Source: Magnetococcales bacterium (GTDB taxonomy: Bacteria > Pseudomonadota > Magnetococcia > Magnetococcales > Magnetaquicoccaceae). Taken from it: a DNA stretch of 43,791 nt. Below are positions 21,395-30,935 of the stretch, piece by piece. The DNA lies in assembly GCA_015228895.1 (NCBI GenBank), contig JADGCR010000001.1, positions 1 to 43,791 of the forward strand. Direction: 5' to 3'. A program made the position numbers and the translations under genes. The first letter of the stretch is position 1. Every line of letters starts with the position of its first letter. Below the pieces are notes generated by a model. The model was not told the DNA's origin, searched no databases, and was given only the letters and a program-made list of their open reading frames with translations.

Positions 21395-21928
21395 GGCTAT
21401 ATTATCCTTATTTTATGTTGAGATGGTCCTTTCGCTCACCATCAGCGCCCCTTTTTTGTCCAGCCCGGCCTCCGATTCGTCAGCAACGAGACCAAAGAGG
21501 GGGCCTTTCATGGGGATGGCACAAAAGACTCAGTTCGGCTTGTCGTGCCTGATTTTTTGAGCTATTCCGCTATGATCGAATCCATTATAGAGGAAACGCA
21601 ACCCCATGTCTATGGCGCAGGACGCGGGTTGGTGGTGGGGTGATTTGCTTATTTTTTATGCATTACGATCAGACCGGACGGCAGAATTGATCAAACAATA
21701 GTCAAACATGACGCCCGCTGTCTTGCGGATTCCTCGCGCCATGCGGGTTTTGTTGCTTCAACATATTGTTATCCAATGAAATAAATAAAAAATTAAATTT
21801 TGATTCATTATCGAACCGTTGGTGCGATCATTGCAGAATTTTGTCTCAATGATAGACACAAGCTCTCGTCACCAGACAGACGGTCACGGTGTTTTTCTCC
21901 ACCGTCCTGGCAAGCAGTCGTGGCTTGG

Positions 21929-22018
21929 TTGCGCGCCCGCAAGGAGGACATCCCGGAGATCGCCCGGTTTCTGTTGGCACGCATTGGGCGTCGCCCCCCG
22001 TTTTTTGTCATCCATTGA
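21929..22018 (+). pseudogene. Possible remnant of an NtrC-type AAA+ activator
   Basis: The end of a 72-codon frame reads LRARKEDIPEIARFLLARIG. This closely resembles the LRERKEDIPLLARHFL segment that follows the sensor region in sigma54 AAA+ activators. Nothing upstream in any frame continues the match, so at best this is a 30-residue fossil. Chance similarity cannot be excluded at this length. Confidence 0.3.
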
Positions 22019-22043
22019 TTTTTCCCGTGACCGCCATTAATAT
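22015..22043 (+). promoter_or_regulatory. Possible sigma70 promoter for icd
   Basis: TTGATT (22015-22020) and TAATAT (22038-22043) are spaced by exactly 17 bp and each matches four of six consensus bases. A start near 22050 would give a leader of about 110 nt before the icd ATG. Confidence 0.4.
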
Positions 22044-22058
22044 CCCTCCCCCATACAC

Positions 22059-22156
22059 GGACTAAAAAGTGGTTTGGCGATATGCGACCAAACAGAGTTT
22101 CGCAAGCAGGTTGCTTTAGTCCAGATGCAACAGAAATCTACATCCAGGAGACTAAA
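22059..22156 (+). repeat. Repeated GACTAAAA motif and complementary TTTAGTC in the icd leader
   Basis: GACTAAAAA occurs at 22060-22068 and GACTAAAAA again at 22150-22158, the second overlapping the last base of the ribosome site CAGGAG (22145-22150). TTTAGTC at 22115-22121 is complementary to both. The leader could form alternative short hairpins, one of them partly covering the ribosome site. Confidence 0.3.
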
Positions 22157-22160
22157 AAAG

Positions 22161-24401
22161 ATGTCACAGAACAATCAAACAGCGCAGCCGGATATCATTT
22201 ACACCGTTGTCGATGAAGCCCCCGAGCTGGCGAGCGGCTCGTTCCTCCCCATCATCAAGGCGTTCACCCGTCCCGCCGGCATCACCGTGGGCACGAAGGA
22301 TATCTCTCTGGCAGGACGCATTCTCGCCAGTTTCCCGGAAAAACTCACCCCCGCCCAACGCCAGCCGGACGATCTGGCCGAGTTGGGTGAACTGGTCAAA
22401 ACCCCGGAAGCCAATGTCATCAAGCTCCCCAATGTCAGCGCCTCCCTGCCCCAGCTCAACGAGGCCATCCAGGAACTGCAATCCCAGGGCTATGACATCC
22501 CCGGCTATCCCAGCAATCCCCAAACCGACCTGGAGCGGGATGCCAAGGCCCGTTACGACAAGATCAAGGGCAGCGCGGTCAATCCCGTCCTGCGGGAAGG
22601 GAACTCGGACCGTCGCGCGCCCCTGTCGGTCAAGGCGTATGCCAGAAAGAATCCCCACAAAATGGGTGCCTGGTCCAAGGATTCCAAGACGCATGTCGTC
22701 TCCATGACCAGCGGGGATTTCTTTTCCAACGAAAAGTCCATCACGATCGCCGCCGCCTCGGCGGGCAACTCCCGCATCGAGTTCGTTGACGCCTCCGGAA
22801 CGACCCGGATGATGAAGGACAAGGTCCCCATGAAAGCCGGCGATGTCGTCGATGGCACCTTCATGAGCATCTCCGCCCTGCGCACCTTCATCGAGGCGCA
22901 GCTCAAGGACGCCAAACGGCAGGATGTGCTCTTTTCCCTGCACATGAAGGCCACCATGATGAAGGTCTCCGACCCCATCATCTTCGGTCACGCGGTGACG
23001 GTCTTCTTCAAGGATCTGTTCGACAAACACGCCACCCTGTTCAAGGAACTGGGCGTGGACCCCAACAACGGCTTCGGCGACGTGGTCGCCAAGATCGCCA
23101 AACTGCCCGACGGGCAACGGCAGGCGATCGAAGCCGACATCCGGGACTGCCTGGCCAAACAGCCCACCCTGTACATGGTGGACTCGGACAAGGGCATCAC
23201 CAATCTGCATGTCCCCAGCGACATCATCATCGACGCCTCCATGCCCGCCATGATCCGCAACAGCGGCAAGGGGTGGGGTCCGGACGGCAAGGCTTACGAC
23301 ACCAAGGCGGTGATTCCGGACAGCAGCTATTCCGGGGTGTATGACGAAACCATCCGGTTCTGCATCGAAAACGGCGCGTTCAACCCCGCGACCATGGGCA
23401 GTGTGCCCAATGTGGGCCTGATGGCGCAAAAAGCCGAGGAGTACGGCTCCCACAACACCACCTTCAAGTCGCCCGGCAACGGCACCATCCGCATCGTGGA
23501 CGCCTCCGGACAGACCCTGATGGAACACCAGGTGGAAGCCGGCGACATCTGGCGCATGTGCCAGGCCACGGACGCCGCCATTCAGGACTGGGTGAAGCTG
23601 GCGGTGAACCGCTCCCGTCTTTCCGGCTGGCCGGCCATTTTCTGGCTGGACCAACAGCGTCCACACGATGCCCAGCTGATCGACAAAGTGGGAAAATACC
23701 TGAAAAACCATGACACCAACGGCCTGGACATCCGCGTCATGAGTCCGCGGGAGGCCACCCGTCTCTCCCTGACCCGCATCAAGAACGGCGAGAACACCAT
23801 TTCCGTCACCGGCAACGTGTTGCGGGACTACCTCACCGACCTTTTCCCCATCCTGGAACTGGGCACCAGCGCGAAAATGCTCTCCATCGTTCCCCTGATG
23901 CAGGGAGGCGGACTCTTCGAAACCGGCGCGGGGGGGTCCGCGCCCAAGCATGTGGAGCAGTTCATCACCGAGGGTCATTTGAGATGGGACTCCCTGGGCG
24001 AATTCTCCGCCCTGGGCGCCTCCCTGGAGCATCTGGGTCAGACCCGCGACAACGCCAAGGCCATGGTGATCGCCAAAACCCTGGATCTGGCCATCGGCAA
24101 ACTGCTGGACAACAACATGTCCCCGGGCCGGGCCGTGGGCGAGACCGACAACCGGGGCAGCCACTTCTACATCGCCCTGCACTGGGCCCAGGCGCTGGCG
24201 GCGCAAAACGACGATCTGGAACTCAAAAACCATTTCGACCCCATCGCCCGGCAACTGACGCAGAACGAGGCCAGAATCTGGGAGGAACTCAAAACCGGCC
24301 AGGGCCAACCCATGGACCTGGGTGGCTACTACCACACCGATCGGGCCAAGGTGGCCAAGGCCCAACGGCCCAGCCCCACCCTGAACGCCATCATCGGCTG
24401 A
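22161..24401 (+). CDS. icd: Monomeric NADP-dependent isocitrate dehydrogenase
   Basis: 746 residues, the length of the monomeric IDH family and unrelated in size to the dimeric form. Characteristic segments include [50 protein letters not shown] and [20 protein letters not shown]. Ser138, Asn141, Arg145 and Arg151 match the isocitrate-binding Ser132, Asn135, Arg139 and Arg145 of the Azotobacter enzyme with a constant offset of six. The NADP-side His and Arg residues appear in [16 protein letters not shown] and [10 protein letters not shown]. It oxidises isocitrate to 2-oxoglutarate in the TCA cycle. I chose the ATG at 22161 because CAGGAG lies 10 nt upstream and the family begins there; the frame extends back to 22074. 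A strong terminator follows. Confidence 0.97.
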   Translation: MSQNNQTAQPDIIYTVVDEAPELASGSFLPIIKAFTRPAGITVGTKDISLAGRILASFPEKLTPAQRQPDDLAELGELVKTPEANVIKLPNVSASLPQLNEAIQELQSQGYDIPGYPSNPQTDLERDAKARYDKIKGSAVNPVLREGNSDRRAPLSVKAYARKNPHKMGAWSKDSKTHVVSMTSGDFFSNEKSITIAAASAGNSRIEFVDASGTTRMMKDKVPMKAGDVVDGTFMSISALRTFIEAQLKDAKRQDVLFSLHMKATMMKVSDPIIFGHAVTVFFKDLFDKHATLFKELGVDPNNGFGDVVAKIAKLPDGQRQAIEADIRDCLAKQPTLYMVDSDKGITNLHVPSDIIIDASMPAMIRNSGKGWGPDGKAYDTKAVIPDSSYSGVYDETIRFCIENGAFNPATMGSVPNVGLMAQKAEEYGSHNTTFKSPGNGTIRIVDASGQTLMEHQVEAGDIWRMCQATDAAIQDWVKLAVNRSRLSGWPAIFWLDQQRPHDAQLIDKVGKYLKNHDTNGLDIRVMSPREATRLSLTRIKNGENTISVTGNVLRDYLTDLFPILELGTSAKMLSIVPLMQGGGLFETGAGGSAPKHVEQFITEGHLRWDSLGEFSALGASLEHLGQTRDNAKAMVIAKTLDLAIGKLLDNNMSPGRAVGETDNRGSHFYIALHWAQALAAQNDDLELKNHFDPIARQLTQNEARIWEELKTGQGQPMDLGGYYHTDRAKVAKAQRPSPTLNAIIG

Positions 24402-24415
24402 CGCCTTGAATCCTG

Positions 24416-24461
24416 AAAAAGACCATGAATCCCGGCACGCGGGGTTCATGGTCTTTTTTTT
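24416..24461 (+). terminator. Strong rho-independent terminator of icd
   Basis: GACCATGAA (24421-24429) pairs perfectly with TTCATGGTC (24445-24453). The stem extends inward by a T:G pair and CCC/GGG, closes on a 7-nt loop, and is followed by eight T (24454-24461); the preceding A run pairs with the T run, so it may also work on the other strand. Confidence 0.92.
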
Positions 24462-24561
24462 GCCCGCCTCGCCCGGCAAACAATTGGGTTGCTTCCCGCG
24501 CCCATCTCTGCTAATTTAAAATGTAGACAAACTTCAATTTCACAAACACTGGAGAGTCAAC

Positions 24562-25254
24562 ATGCTCAACGATCCGAAATACCCAAATCGCGCAACCCAG
24601 GACTCGCCATGGGGCACCATCCAGGCCGGGCTGAACGCGGAATCCAACGTGGTGACCTATCTCAAACAGGTCTACGCCCTGTTGGCTTCCAGCCTCATCG
24701 TGGCGGTGGGGTCCGGCTATGTGGGCATGAGCCTGCCCTTCGCCCGTGAGCATCCCATCATTCTGATGCTCCTGATGTTCGGCGCCCTGTTCCTGGCCTT
24801 CAAGGTTCAAAACGCCGCCACCCTGTTTCTGTTCACCGGCCTTTCGGGACTCTCCCTGGGTCCGGTCATCGCCCATTACGTGGGGGCCGGGATGTCCGGC
24901 GTGGTGGGACAGGCCGCCTTCATGACCGGAGCGGTCTTCACCGGCCTCACCTTCTACTCCCTCACCACCAAACGGGATCTCTCCATGATGAGCGGCATGC
25001 TGTTCGCCGGTCTGATCGTGGTGGTGGTGGGCGGGCTCATCAACCTTTTCCTGCACTCCACCGCTGTCTCCTTCGCGATTTCGGCGGCGGGCTGCGTCAT
25101 CTTTTCCGGTTACATCCTGTACGAAACCCAACAACTGAAGGCGCAACCCTGGGCCGTGGCCCCGTCGGTGGCGGCCTTGTCCATGTACCTGAACGTGGTC
25201 AACCTCTTCACGAGCCTGCTGCGTCTGCTGGGCATCCTGGGAGGCGATGATTAA
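24562..25254 (+). CDS. Bax inhibitor-1 / YccA-YbhL family membrane protein
   Basis: 230 residues with about seven membrane helices after a 35-residue cytosolic N-terminus. Landmarks are VYALLASSLIVAVGSGYVG, LTGLSLGP-like GLSGLSLGPVIAHY, GYILYETQQL and LSMYLNVVNLFTSLLRLLG. Bacterial members include YccA (FtsH modulator) and the pH-sensitive Ca2+ leak channel YetJ. The two aspartates that form the YetJ pH sensor appear here as Glu188 and Asn211, so a proton-gated leak may be altered (inference). TGGAGAG precedes the ATG. The gene heads a probable operon through purH. Confidence 0.9.
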   Translation: MLNDPKYPNRATQDSPWGTIQAGLNAESNVVTYLKQVYALLASSLIVAVGSGYVGMSLPFAREHPIILMLLMFGALFLAFKVQNAATLFLFTGLSGLSLGPVIAHYVGAGMSGVVGQAAFMTGAVFTGLTFYSLTTKRDLSMMSGMLFAGLIVVVVGGLINLFLHSTAVSFAISAAGCVIFSGYILYETQQLKAQPWAVAPSVAALSMYLNVVNLFTSLLRLLGILGGDD

Positions 25255-25792
25255 GCCGTTGCGTCTGGCGGAAAAGCGGCTGCGTCAAGCGGGCTGGGAT
25301 GGTCTCCAGCCCGCCGTCGTGGTTTTGGGCGCACAGCAACGTCTCCATCTTCTCGGGTCCACCCCCCGCGGAAAAAAACGCGGTTGGCCCGTCTCCACCG
25401 GCAAGGCGGGCTTTGGCAACCAGCAGGAGAGCGGCCGCACCCCCACCGGACTCCATCGCATCTGCGCCCTGATCGGCGACAACGCCCCCCTGGGCACGGT
25501 TTTCAAAGGTCGGCAACCCACGGGACAGGTGGTGGCGGAGAGCGACGACCCGAACCAGGATTTCATCACCACCCGCATCCTGTGGCTGGAAGGTCTCGAA
25601 GCCGGCGTCAACCAGGGACCGGGAGTGGATACGCGGGAGCGCTACATCTACATCCACGGCACCCCGGACACGGCCCGCCTGGGTCAACCCGCCTCCGCCG
25701 GCTGTGTGCGCATGCGGGGTTCCCATGTGATGAAACTGTTCCAACTGGTGCGACCCGGCACCCTGACTCTCATTCTCCCGGCCTCCCCCTGA
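25247..25792 (+). CDS. L,D-transpeptidase catalytic domain protein (YkuD family)
   Basis: 181 residues formed almost wholly by the YkuD domain. The catalytic motif is complete: His137 in YIHGTP, LGQPASAGCVRM with nucleophile Cys153. Such enzymes make 3-3 peptidoglycan cross-links or attach proteins to peptidoglycan in the periplasm. No signal peptide or membrane helix is visible in MIKPLRLAEKRLRQAGWDGL, which is unexpected for that location. The ATG overlaps the end of the preceding gene by 8 bp; a later start would cut into the domain. Confidence 0.88.
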   Translation: MIKPLRLAEKRLRQAGWDGLQPAVVVLGAQQRLHLLGSTPRGKKRGWPVSTGKAGFGNQQESGRTPTGLHRICALIGDNAPLGTVFKGRQPTGQVVAESDDPNQDFITTRILWLEGLEAGVNQGPGVDTRERYIYIHGTPDTARLGQPASAGCVRMRGSHVMKLFQLVRPGTLTLILPASP

Positions 25793-25818
25793 CTTAAGCG
25801 TTCGGAGCACCTGATTGT

Positions 25819-26886
25819 ATGCCGTCCCTGCTCACCGGATATCTACAGCGCCTGCAAAACCCCCAGTTCATGGGACTTTTTCTGGCCCTGCTGGGGGCGA
25901 TCCTGACGATTCTCGTCTTCGGCGCGGCCCTGGCACCCTATTTCACCGCCGTCATTCTGGCCTATCTCCTGGAGGGGATGATCCGTCCCTTGGAACGGAT
26001 TCGCGTTCCCCGCCTGTTGGGGGTGCTGGTGATCTTCAGTCTGTTCATCCTGCTGCTCATCGCCTTTTTCTTCATTCTGGTTCCCGCCCTGATCCAGGAA
26101 CTCTCGCGGGTCTCCGCGGAGATCCCGAAGATCACCATCACCTTGAAATCCCTCCTGCACCAGATCACGGAATCGGCCTCCGGCATCATCAACACCCCCT
26201 TTGCCGAAAACATGCTCCTGGGCCTGGTGGAAAAATCCCAGGAGTGGGCGGCGGACTCCATTTCCCTGCTGCTCAAGGGGGGATTGCCAGGGCTGGTCTC
26301 GGTGCTGGTCTATCTGTTTCTGGTGCCGTTTCTGGTCTTTTTCTTCATCAAGGACAAAGCCGCCCTGCTGGCCGCCTTCGAACGCTATCTGCCACGGGAA
26401 CGGACCCTGCTCAACCGGGTGATGGGGGAGGTCAACGCCGGGGTGGGGGGATACATCCGGGGCAAGTTCTGGGAGATGCTGCTGCTGGGCTTGGCCAGTT
26501 ATATCGGCTTCGTGCTGATCGGCTTCCAGTACGCCTTTCTGGTGGCGGTGTTGACCGGCCTGTCGGTGCTGATTCCCTTTCTGGGACTGGCGGTGGTCAC
26601 CCTGCCCGTGGTGGTGCTGGGGATCCTCCAGTGGGGCCTGACCTGGGAGTCGGCCAACCCCCTGATCGTCTACGGCGTTCTGCAGCTCATCGACGGCAAT
26701 CTGATCGCGCCGCTGATTCTGGGAGAGACCGTGCATGTCCATCCCACCACCATCATGCTGGCGGTGTTGGTCTTCGGTTCGCTGTGGGGGGTGGCCGGGG
26801 TCTTTTTCGCGGTTCCCCTGGCGGTTCTGGTCAAAAGCGTCCTGGAAGTCACGATGATCTCCGAACCTCCCCCGGAATCCGAATGA
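25819..26886 (+). CDS. AI-2E/PerM family transporter
   Basis: 355 residues with about eight membrane helices: paired helices at 17-75, a soluble amphipathic segment at about 95-150, a pair around 155-185, and the conserved C-terminal block with PFLGLAVVTLPVV, LIDGNLIAPLILGETVHVHP and VAGVFFAVPLAVLVK. Members export or move small solutes (AI-2, or Na+/H+ in some); the substrate here cannot be called. Its TGA overlaps the rsmB start (ATGA). Confidence 0.9.
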   Translation: MPSLLTGYLQRLQNPQFMGLFLALLGAILTILVFGAALAPYFTAVILAYLLEGMIRPLERIRVPRLLGVLVIFSLFILLLIAFFFILVPALIQELSRVSAEIPKITITLKSLLHQITESASGIINTPFAENMLLGLVEKSQEWAADSISLLLKGGLPGLVSVLVYLFLVPFLVFFFIKDKAALLAAFERYLPRERTLLNRVMGEVNAGVGGYIRGKFWEMLLLGLASYIGFVLIGFQYAFLVAVLTGLSVLIPFLGLAVVTLPVVVLGILQWGLTWESANPLIVYGVLQLIDGNLIAPLILGETVHVHPTTIMLAVLVFGSLWGVAGVFFAVPLAVLVKSVLEVTMISEPPPESE

Positions 26887-28130
26887 CCCCGGAACAGGCC
26901 ATCACCCTGGCGGCGCAACCTCTGGAGGCGATTCTCTCCGGAGTGGCCCCGGCGGATCTCGAACTGAGCCGCTTTTTCAGGCAGCGGGGTTCCGGTCCCA
27001 GGGAACGGGCGCTGGTGGGGGATCTGGTCTTTGCCGTGTTGCGCCATCACCGCCGCCTGGCGCACCGTCTCGCGTGTCAGGCTCCCACTCCCAAAGAGCT
27101 GTTGGCGTTGGCCTGGTCCGAACAGGCCGATTGGGACGCAACCCAACTGCACGATCCGCTCCACGCGTCGGATACCCTGCTCTTCCCGTCCCCGCAGGAA
27201 ACGCCCCCCCCGGTCGCCTGTTCCCTGCCGGATTGGCTGTGGCACTCTTTTGTCGATCAATGGGGCCAGGAGGAGGCCCTGGCGCTGGGTCACGCCCTCA
27301 ACCAGTCCGCGCCGACGGATCTGCGCGTCAACCGCCTGCGCGCCACCCGTGAACAGGTGGAGGCGACCCTCGCCCGGGCCGGGGTTTTCGCCACTCCCCT
27401 GCCTTACGCCCCGGATGGCCTGCGTCTGACCGGACAACCGCCGGTGACCACCCTGGAGCCGTTCCACCAGGGGTTGTACGAGATCCAGGACGAGGGGAGT
27501 CAACTGATCCCCCTGCTTTTGGCGCCGCGACCGGGAGAGACCGTGGTGGACCTGTGCGCGGGCAGTGGGGGCAAAACCCTGCAACTGGCCGCGCTGATGG
27601 GCAACCGGGGATGCGTCCACGCCACCGACACGGATGCCCGGCGTTTGAGCCGCCTGACACCCCGTTATCGCCGCGCCGGGGTGCGGATCATCCACACCCG
27701 GGTGCTGCGTCACGAAGGGGACCCGGTATTGCGCCCCCTGACCGGCAAGGCCGACGGGGTGCTGGTGGACGCCCCCTGCAGCGGCACCGGCACCCTGCGC
27801 CGCCGCCCGGAGGTCAAATGGCGTCTGACTGCGGAGCAGATCATGAACTTCCAGCAGCGCCAGGCCGCCTTGTTGAGCGCCGGTGCCCGTCTCACCAGGC
27901 CGGGGGGACGTCTGGTCTACGCCACCTGCTCCCTGCTGCGCCAGGAAAACGAGGCCGTGGTGGACTCCTTTCAGCGGGAGAATCCCGGATTTCGTCTTCT
28001 GCCCGCTGCGGCATCCCTGGCGCGACAGGGGGTCCATGGGTTAAATTCGGCCTCGCCTTTTTTATCTCTCGCACCTCATGCCGCTGGTTGCGACGGCTTC
28101 TTCGCAGCCCTTTTCCAGAGGAGCCATTAA
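26883..28130 (+). CDS. rsmB: 16S rRNA (cytosine-C5)-methyltransferase RsmB
   Basis: 415 residues. An N-terminal NusB-like helical domain (about 1-140) is followed by a SAM-dependent Rossmann domain with VVDLCAGSGGKTLQLAAL. Two cysteines of the RNA m5C mechanism are present: Cys299 in DAPCSGTG and Cys349 in YATCSLLRQENE, 50 residues apart as in E. coli RsmB. It methylates C967 (E. coli numbering) of 16S rRNA. The frame runs much further upstream, but the ATG at 26883, overlapping the permease stop, fits the family start. purH begins 12 bp after its stop. Confidence 0.92.
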   Translation: MTPEQAITLAAQPLEAILSGVAPADLELSRFFRQRGSGPRERALVGDLVFAVLRHHRRLAHRLACQAPTPKELLALAWSEQADWDATQLHDPLHASDTLLFPSPQETPPPVACSLPDWLWHSFVDQWGQEEALALGHALNQSAPTDLRVNRLRATREQVEATLARAGVFATPLPYAPDGLRLTGQPPVTTLEPFHQGLYEIQDEGSQLIPLLLAPRPGETVVDLCAGSGGKTLQLAALMGNRGCVHATDTDARRLSRLTPRYRRAGVRIIHTRVLRHEGDPVLRPLTGKADGVLVDAPCSGTGTLRRRPEVKWRLTAEQIMNFQQRQAALLSAGARLTRPGGRLVYATCSLLRQENEAVVDSFQRENPGFRLLPAAASLARQGVHGLNSASPFLSLAPHAAGCDGFFAALFQRSH

Positions 28131-28142
28131 CGGCTGACCCAC

Positions 28143-29747
<1,605 letters not shown>

Positions 29748-29769
29748 TCTTGTTGGGAGGCCCGTCCTG

Positions 29770-29934
29770 ATGTCCCACAACCTGACCCTGCTCGAAGCCC
29801 TGATCCTCTCCGGGTTGATGCTGGTTGTCGTCCATTACCTGAAATCCCGTTTCCTGCGGACCCGTGACAGCCACTGTCGGCACAGTGGCTGTCAATGCCA
29901 TGGAAACACCCGCGACGATGACGCGTCCGGATAG
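29770..29934 (+). CDS. Small membrane protein with Cys-rich tail (FeoB-associated-like)
   Basis: 54 residues: one hydrophobic helix ([20 protein letters not shown], about residues 5-24), a basic stretch, then [11 protein letters not shown] and an acidic tail. The layout resembles FeoB-associated Cys-rich membrane proteins, but no feo gene is nearby. GGGAGG lies 9 nt before the ATG, and the gene starts 22 bp after purH. A perfect hairpin sits inside the coding region. Real expression is plausible, function unknown. Confidence 0.5.
   Translation: MSHNLTLLEALILSGLMLVVVHYLKSRFLRTRDSHCRHSGCQCHGNTRDDDASG
29866..29893. repeat. Perfect 12-bp inverted repeat
   Basis: GACAGCCACTGT (29866-29877) and ACAGTGGCTGTC (29882-29893) are perfect complements around the 4-nt loop CGGC. 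It lies in the 3' half of the small Cys-rich ORF and codes for part of its Cys/His segment. There is no T run after it. It could stabilise or end the purH transcript, or bind a regulator. Confidence 0.6.
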
Positions 29935-29984
29935 TTTGCTGGTTGCCTTACGCTCATTGGTCAAGCAACCATAACTTGAACAAA

Positions 29985-30150
29985 TCAGTTCAGGTGCACT
30001 CCCTCCCGAGGGAGCAATCGATCGTTCCATTCGCCATGAAACGCATCACGCTCAATGGCGAGACAGGCGAGTTCTTCATCAGAAATTTTGATGCCTTTCT
30101 CGTATGCATTTTCATCAAGACCCGCTTTGATCCGCAAACCATTTTGGGTC
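29985..30150 (-). pseudogene. C-terminal fragment of an ISAzo13-family transposase
   Basis: On the minus strand the frame ending at the TGA 29985-29987 reads TQNGLRIKAGLDENAYEKG, then KISDEELACLAIERDAFHGEWN. This matches the typical end of ISAzo13-type transposases (GLxVxAxLDxxxYxxGIKVSDxEM ... FHGEWNY). Only about 54 codons remain; the rest of the gene is missing where the HsdM-like fragment begins on the other strand. Confidence 0.65.
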
Positions 30151-30154
30151 GTAT

Positions 30155-30358
30155 ATGGATTTCCGGGAAATCAAGGGGAAAAGTCAGAACGGAGCCAGCC
30201 TGGAGTTTGAGGCAGAGCTGTTTCTGGCGGCGGACGGGCTTCGGCAGAACCTGGAACCTTCCGAGTACAAGCATGTTGTCCTGGGATTGGTGTTTCTCAA
30301 GCAGGGCCTCCTCAAAAAGTCCAAAGCATTGAAACTGTACATGAAATCGTATTTTTGA
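30155..30358 (+). pseudogene. hsdM: N-terminal fragment of a type I restriction-modification methylase (HsdM)
   Basis: Residues 16-49 contain LFLAADGLRQ and NLEPSEYKHVVLGLVFLK, the hallmark N-terminal helical domain of HsdM subunits. Homology stops at 30301, where the family would continue YISDAFE; the frame then runs through unrelated sequence to TGA at 30356. The methyltransferase catalytic domain, hsdS and hsdR are all absent, so this is a truncated remnant. The break at 30301/30302 may be an insertion-sequence end. Confidence 0.75.
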
Positions 30359-30410
30359 TAGTATCCGGATGTATGGTTTTCAACCTTTTTGGCCCAAAAG
30401 GCTTGCCCCC

Positions 30411-30572
30411 ATGATCCGAGATCCTGACAAAAAGCAGCCCAGCCTGCCCGGTTTTGAAAGTCCGTTCGAAAGAAATCTTGACCCGAACAACCGGTGGGTC
30501 AAACTGGCGGAGGTGGTTCCCTGGGAGGAGTTTGCCGCCGCCTATTACAGCGGCATGAGCGCGGACCAGGGT
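30411..30572 (+). pseudogene. N-terminal fragment of an IS1182/IS5-like transposase
   Basis: From the ATG at 30411 the frame gives LDPNNRWVKLAEVVPWEEF followed by AAAYYSGMSADQG, the start of DDE transposases with a DUF772-type N-terminal domain. Identity ends at about 30572, long before any catalytic Asp or Glu. The sequence from 30302 to 30410 upstream is probably the left end of that element; I cannot mark its terminal repeat. Confidence 0.7.
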
Positions 30573-30573
30573 A

Positions 30574-30822
30574 ACGACCACACCCGATTCAATCGAAATC
30601 CAGATCCACGATCCGGGTTTGGGCATCCCAAAGGAGGAGTGGGAATACGTCATGTTACCCTTCCGCCGTCTGGAACCTTCCCGCAACCGTCACACTGGAG
30701 GGGTCGGCATGGGCTTGGCTATCGCCAATTCCGTGATCCACGACCATGGGGGAGAGATTCGGTTTACGCATCCCTCAACAGGGGGGTTTACCGCTAAAGT
30801 AATTTTATTGGTCCGCAGATAA
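30574..30822 (+). pseudogene. C-terminal fragment of a sensor histidine kinase ATPase domain
   Basis: The frame reads SIEIQIHDPGLGIP (G1 box, with D-P-G instead of D-x-G-x-G), then LEPSRNRHTGGVGMGLAIA (G2 box) and ends IHDHGGEIRFTHPS ... VILLVRR. This is the last 80 or so residues of a HATPase_c domain of the EnvZ/BaeS type. No HisKA or sensor region is upstream; the fragment directly abuts the transposase head in another frame, so it is the product of a deletion. Confidence 0.75.
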
Positions 30823-30935
30823 CAAATTTTGATTATGGAACATATTCATCGGATGTGAGCAGTCAATCCGTCCGACCGCCAGTCCGTTTTCGCTACCTCC
30901 TCACCCCCTGGAGACAGTGTTCCGCTGTGCGTTTT

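Larger units (their letters stand above)
21395..22160. other. 766-bp gap without a convincing complete gene
   Basis: The stretch is more AT-rich than its surroundings, most strongly near 21770-21820 (runs such as AAATAAATAAAAAATTAAA). Only short frames occur, none with a good ribosome site and a recognisable product. It holds a possible remnant of a sigma54 activator (21929-22018) and the probable icd promoter and leader. Confidence 0.6.

Noticed and set aside
21413..21511. 32-codon minus-strand frame upstream of the CBS gene as a leader peptide
   Set aside because: No ribosome binding site and no attenuator structure visible.
22164..24479. 771-codon antisense frame over icd
   Set aside because: Covers the same bases as a full-length, motif-perfect monomeric IDH on the other strand; composition is typical of GC-driven antisense frames.
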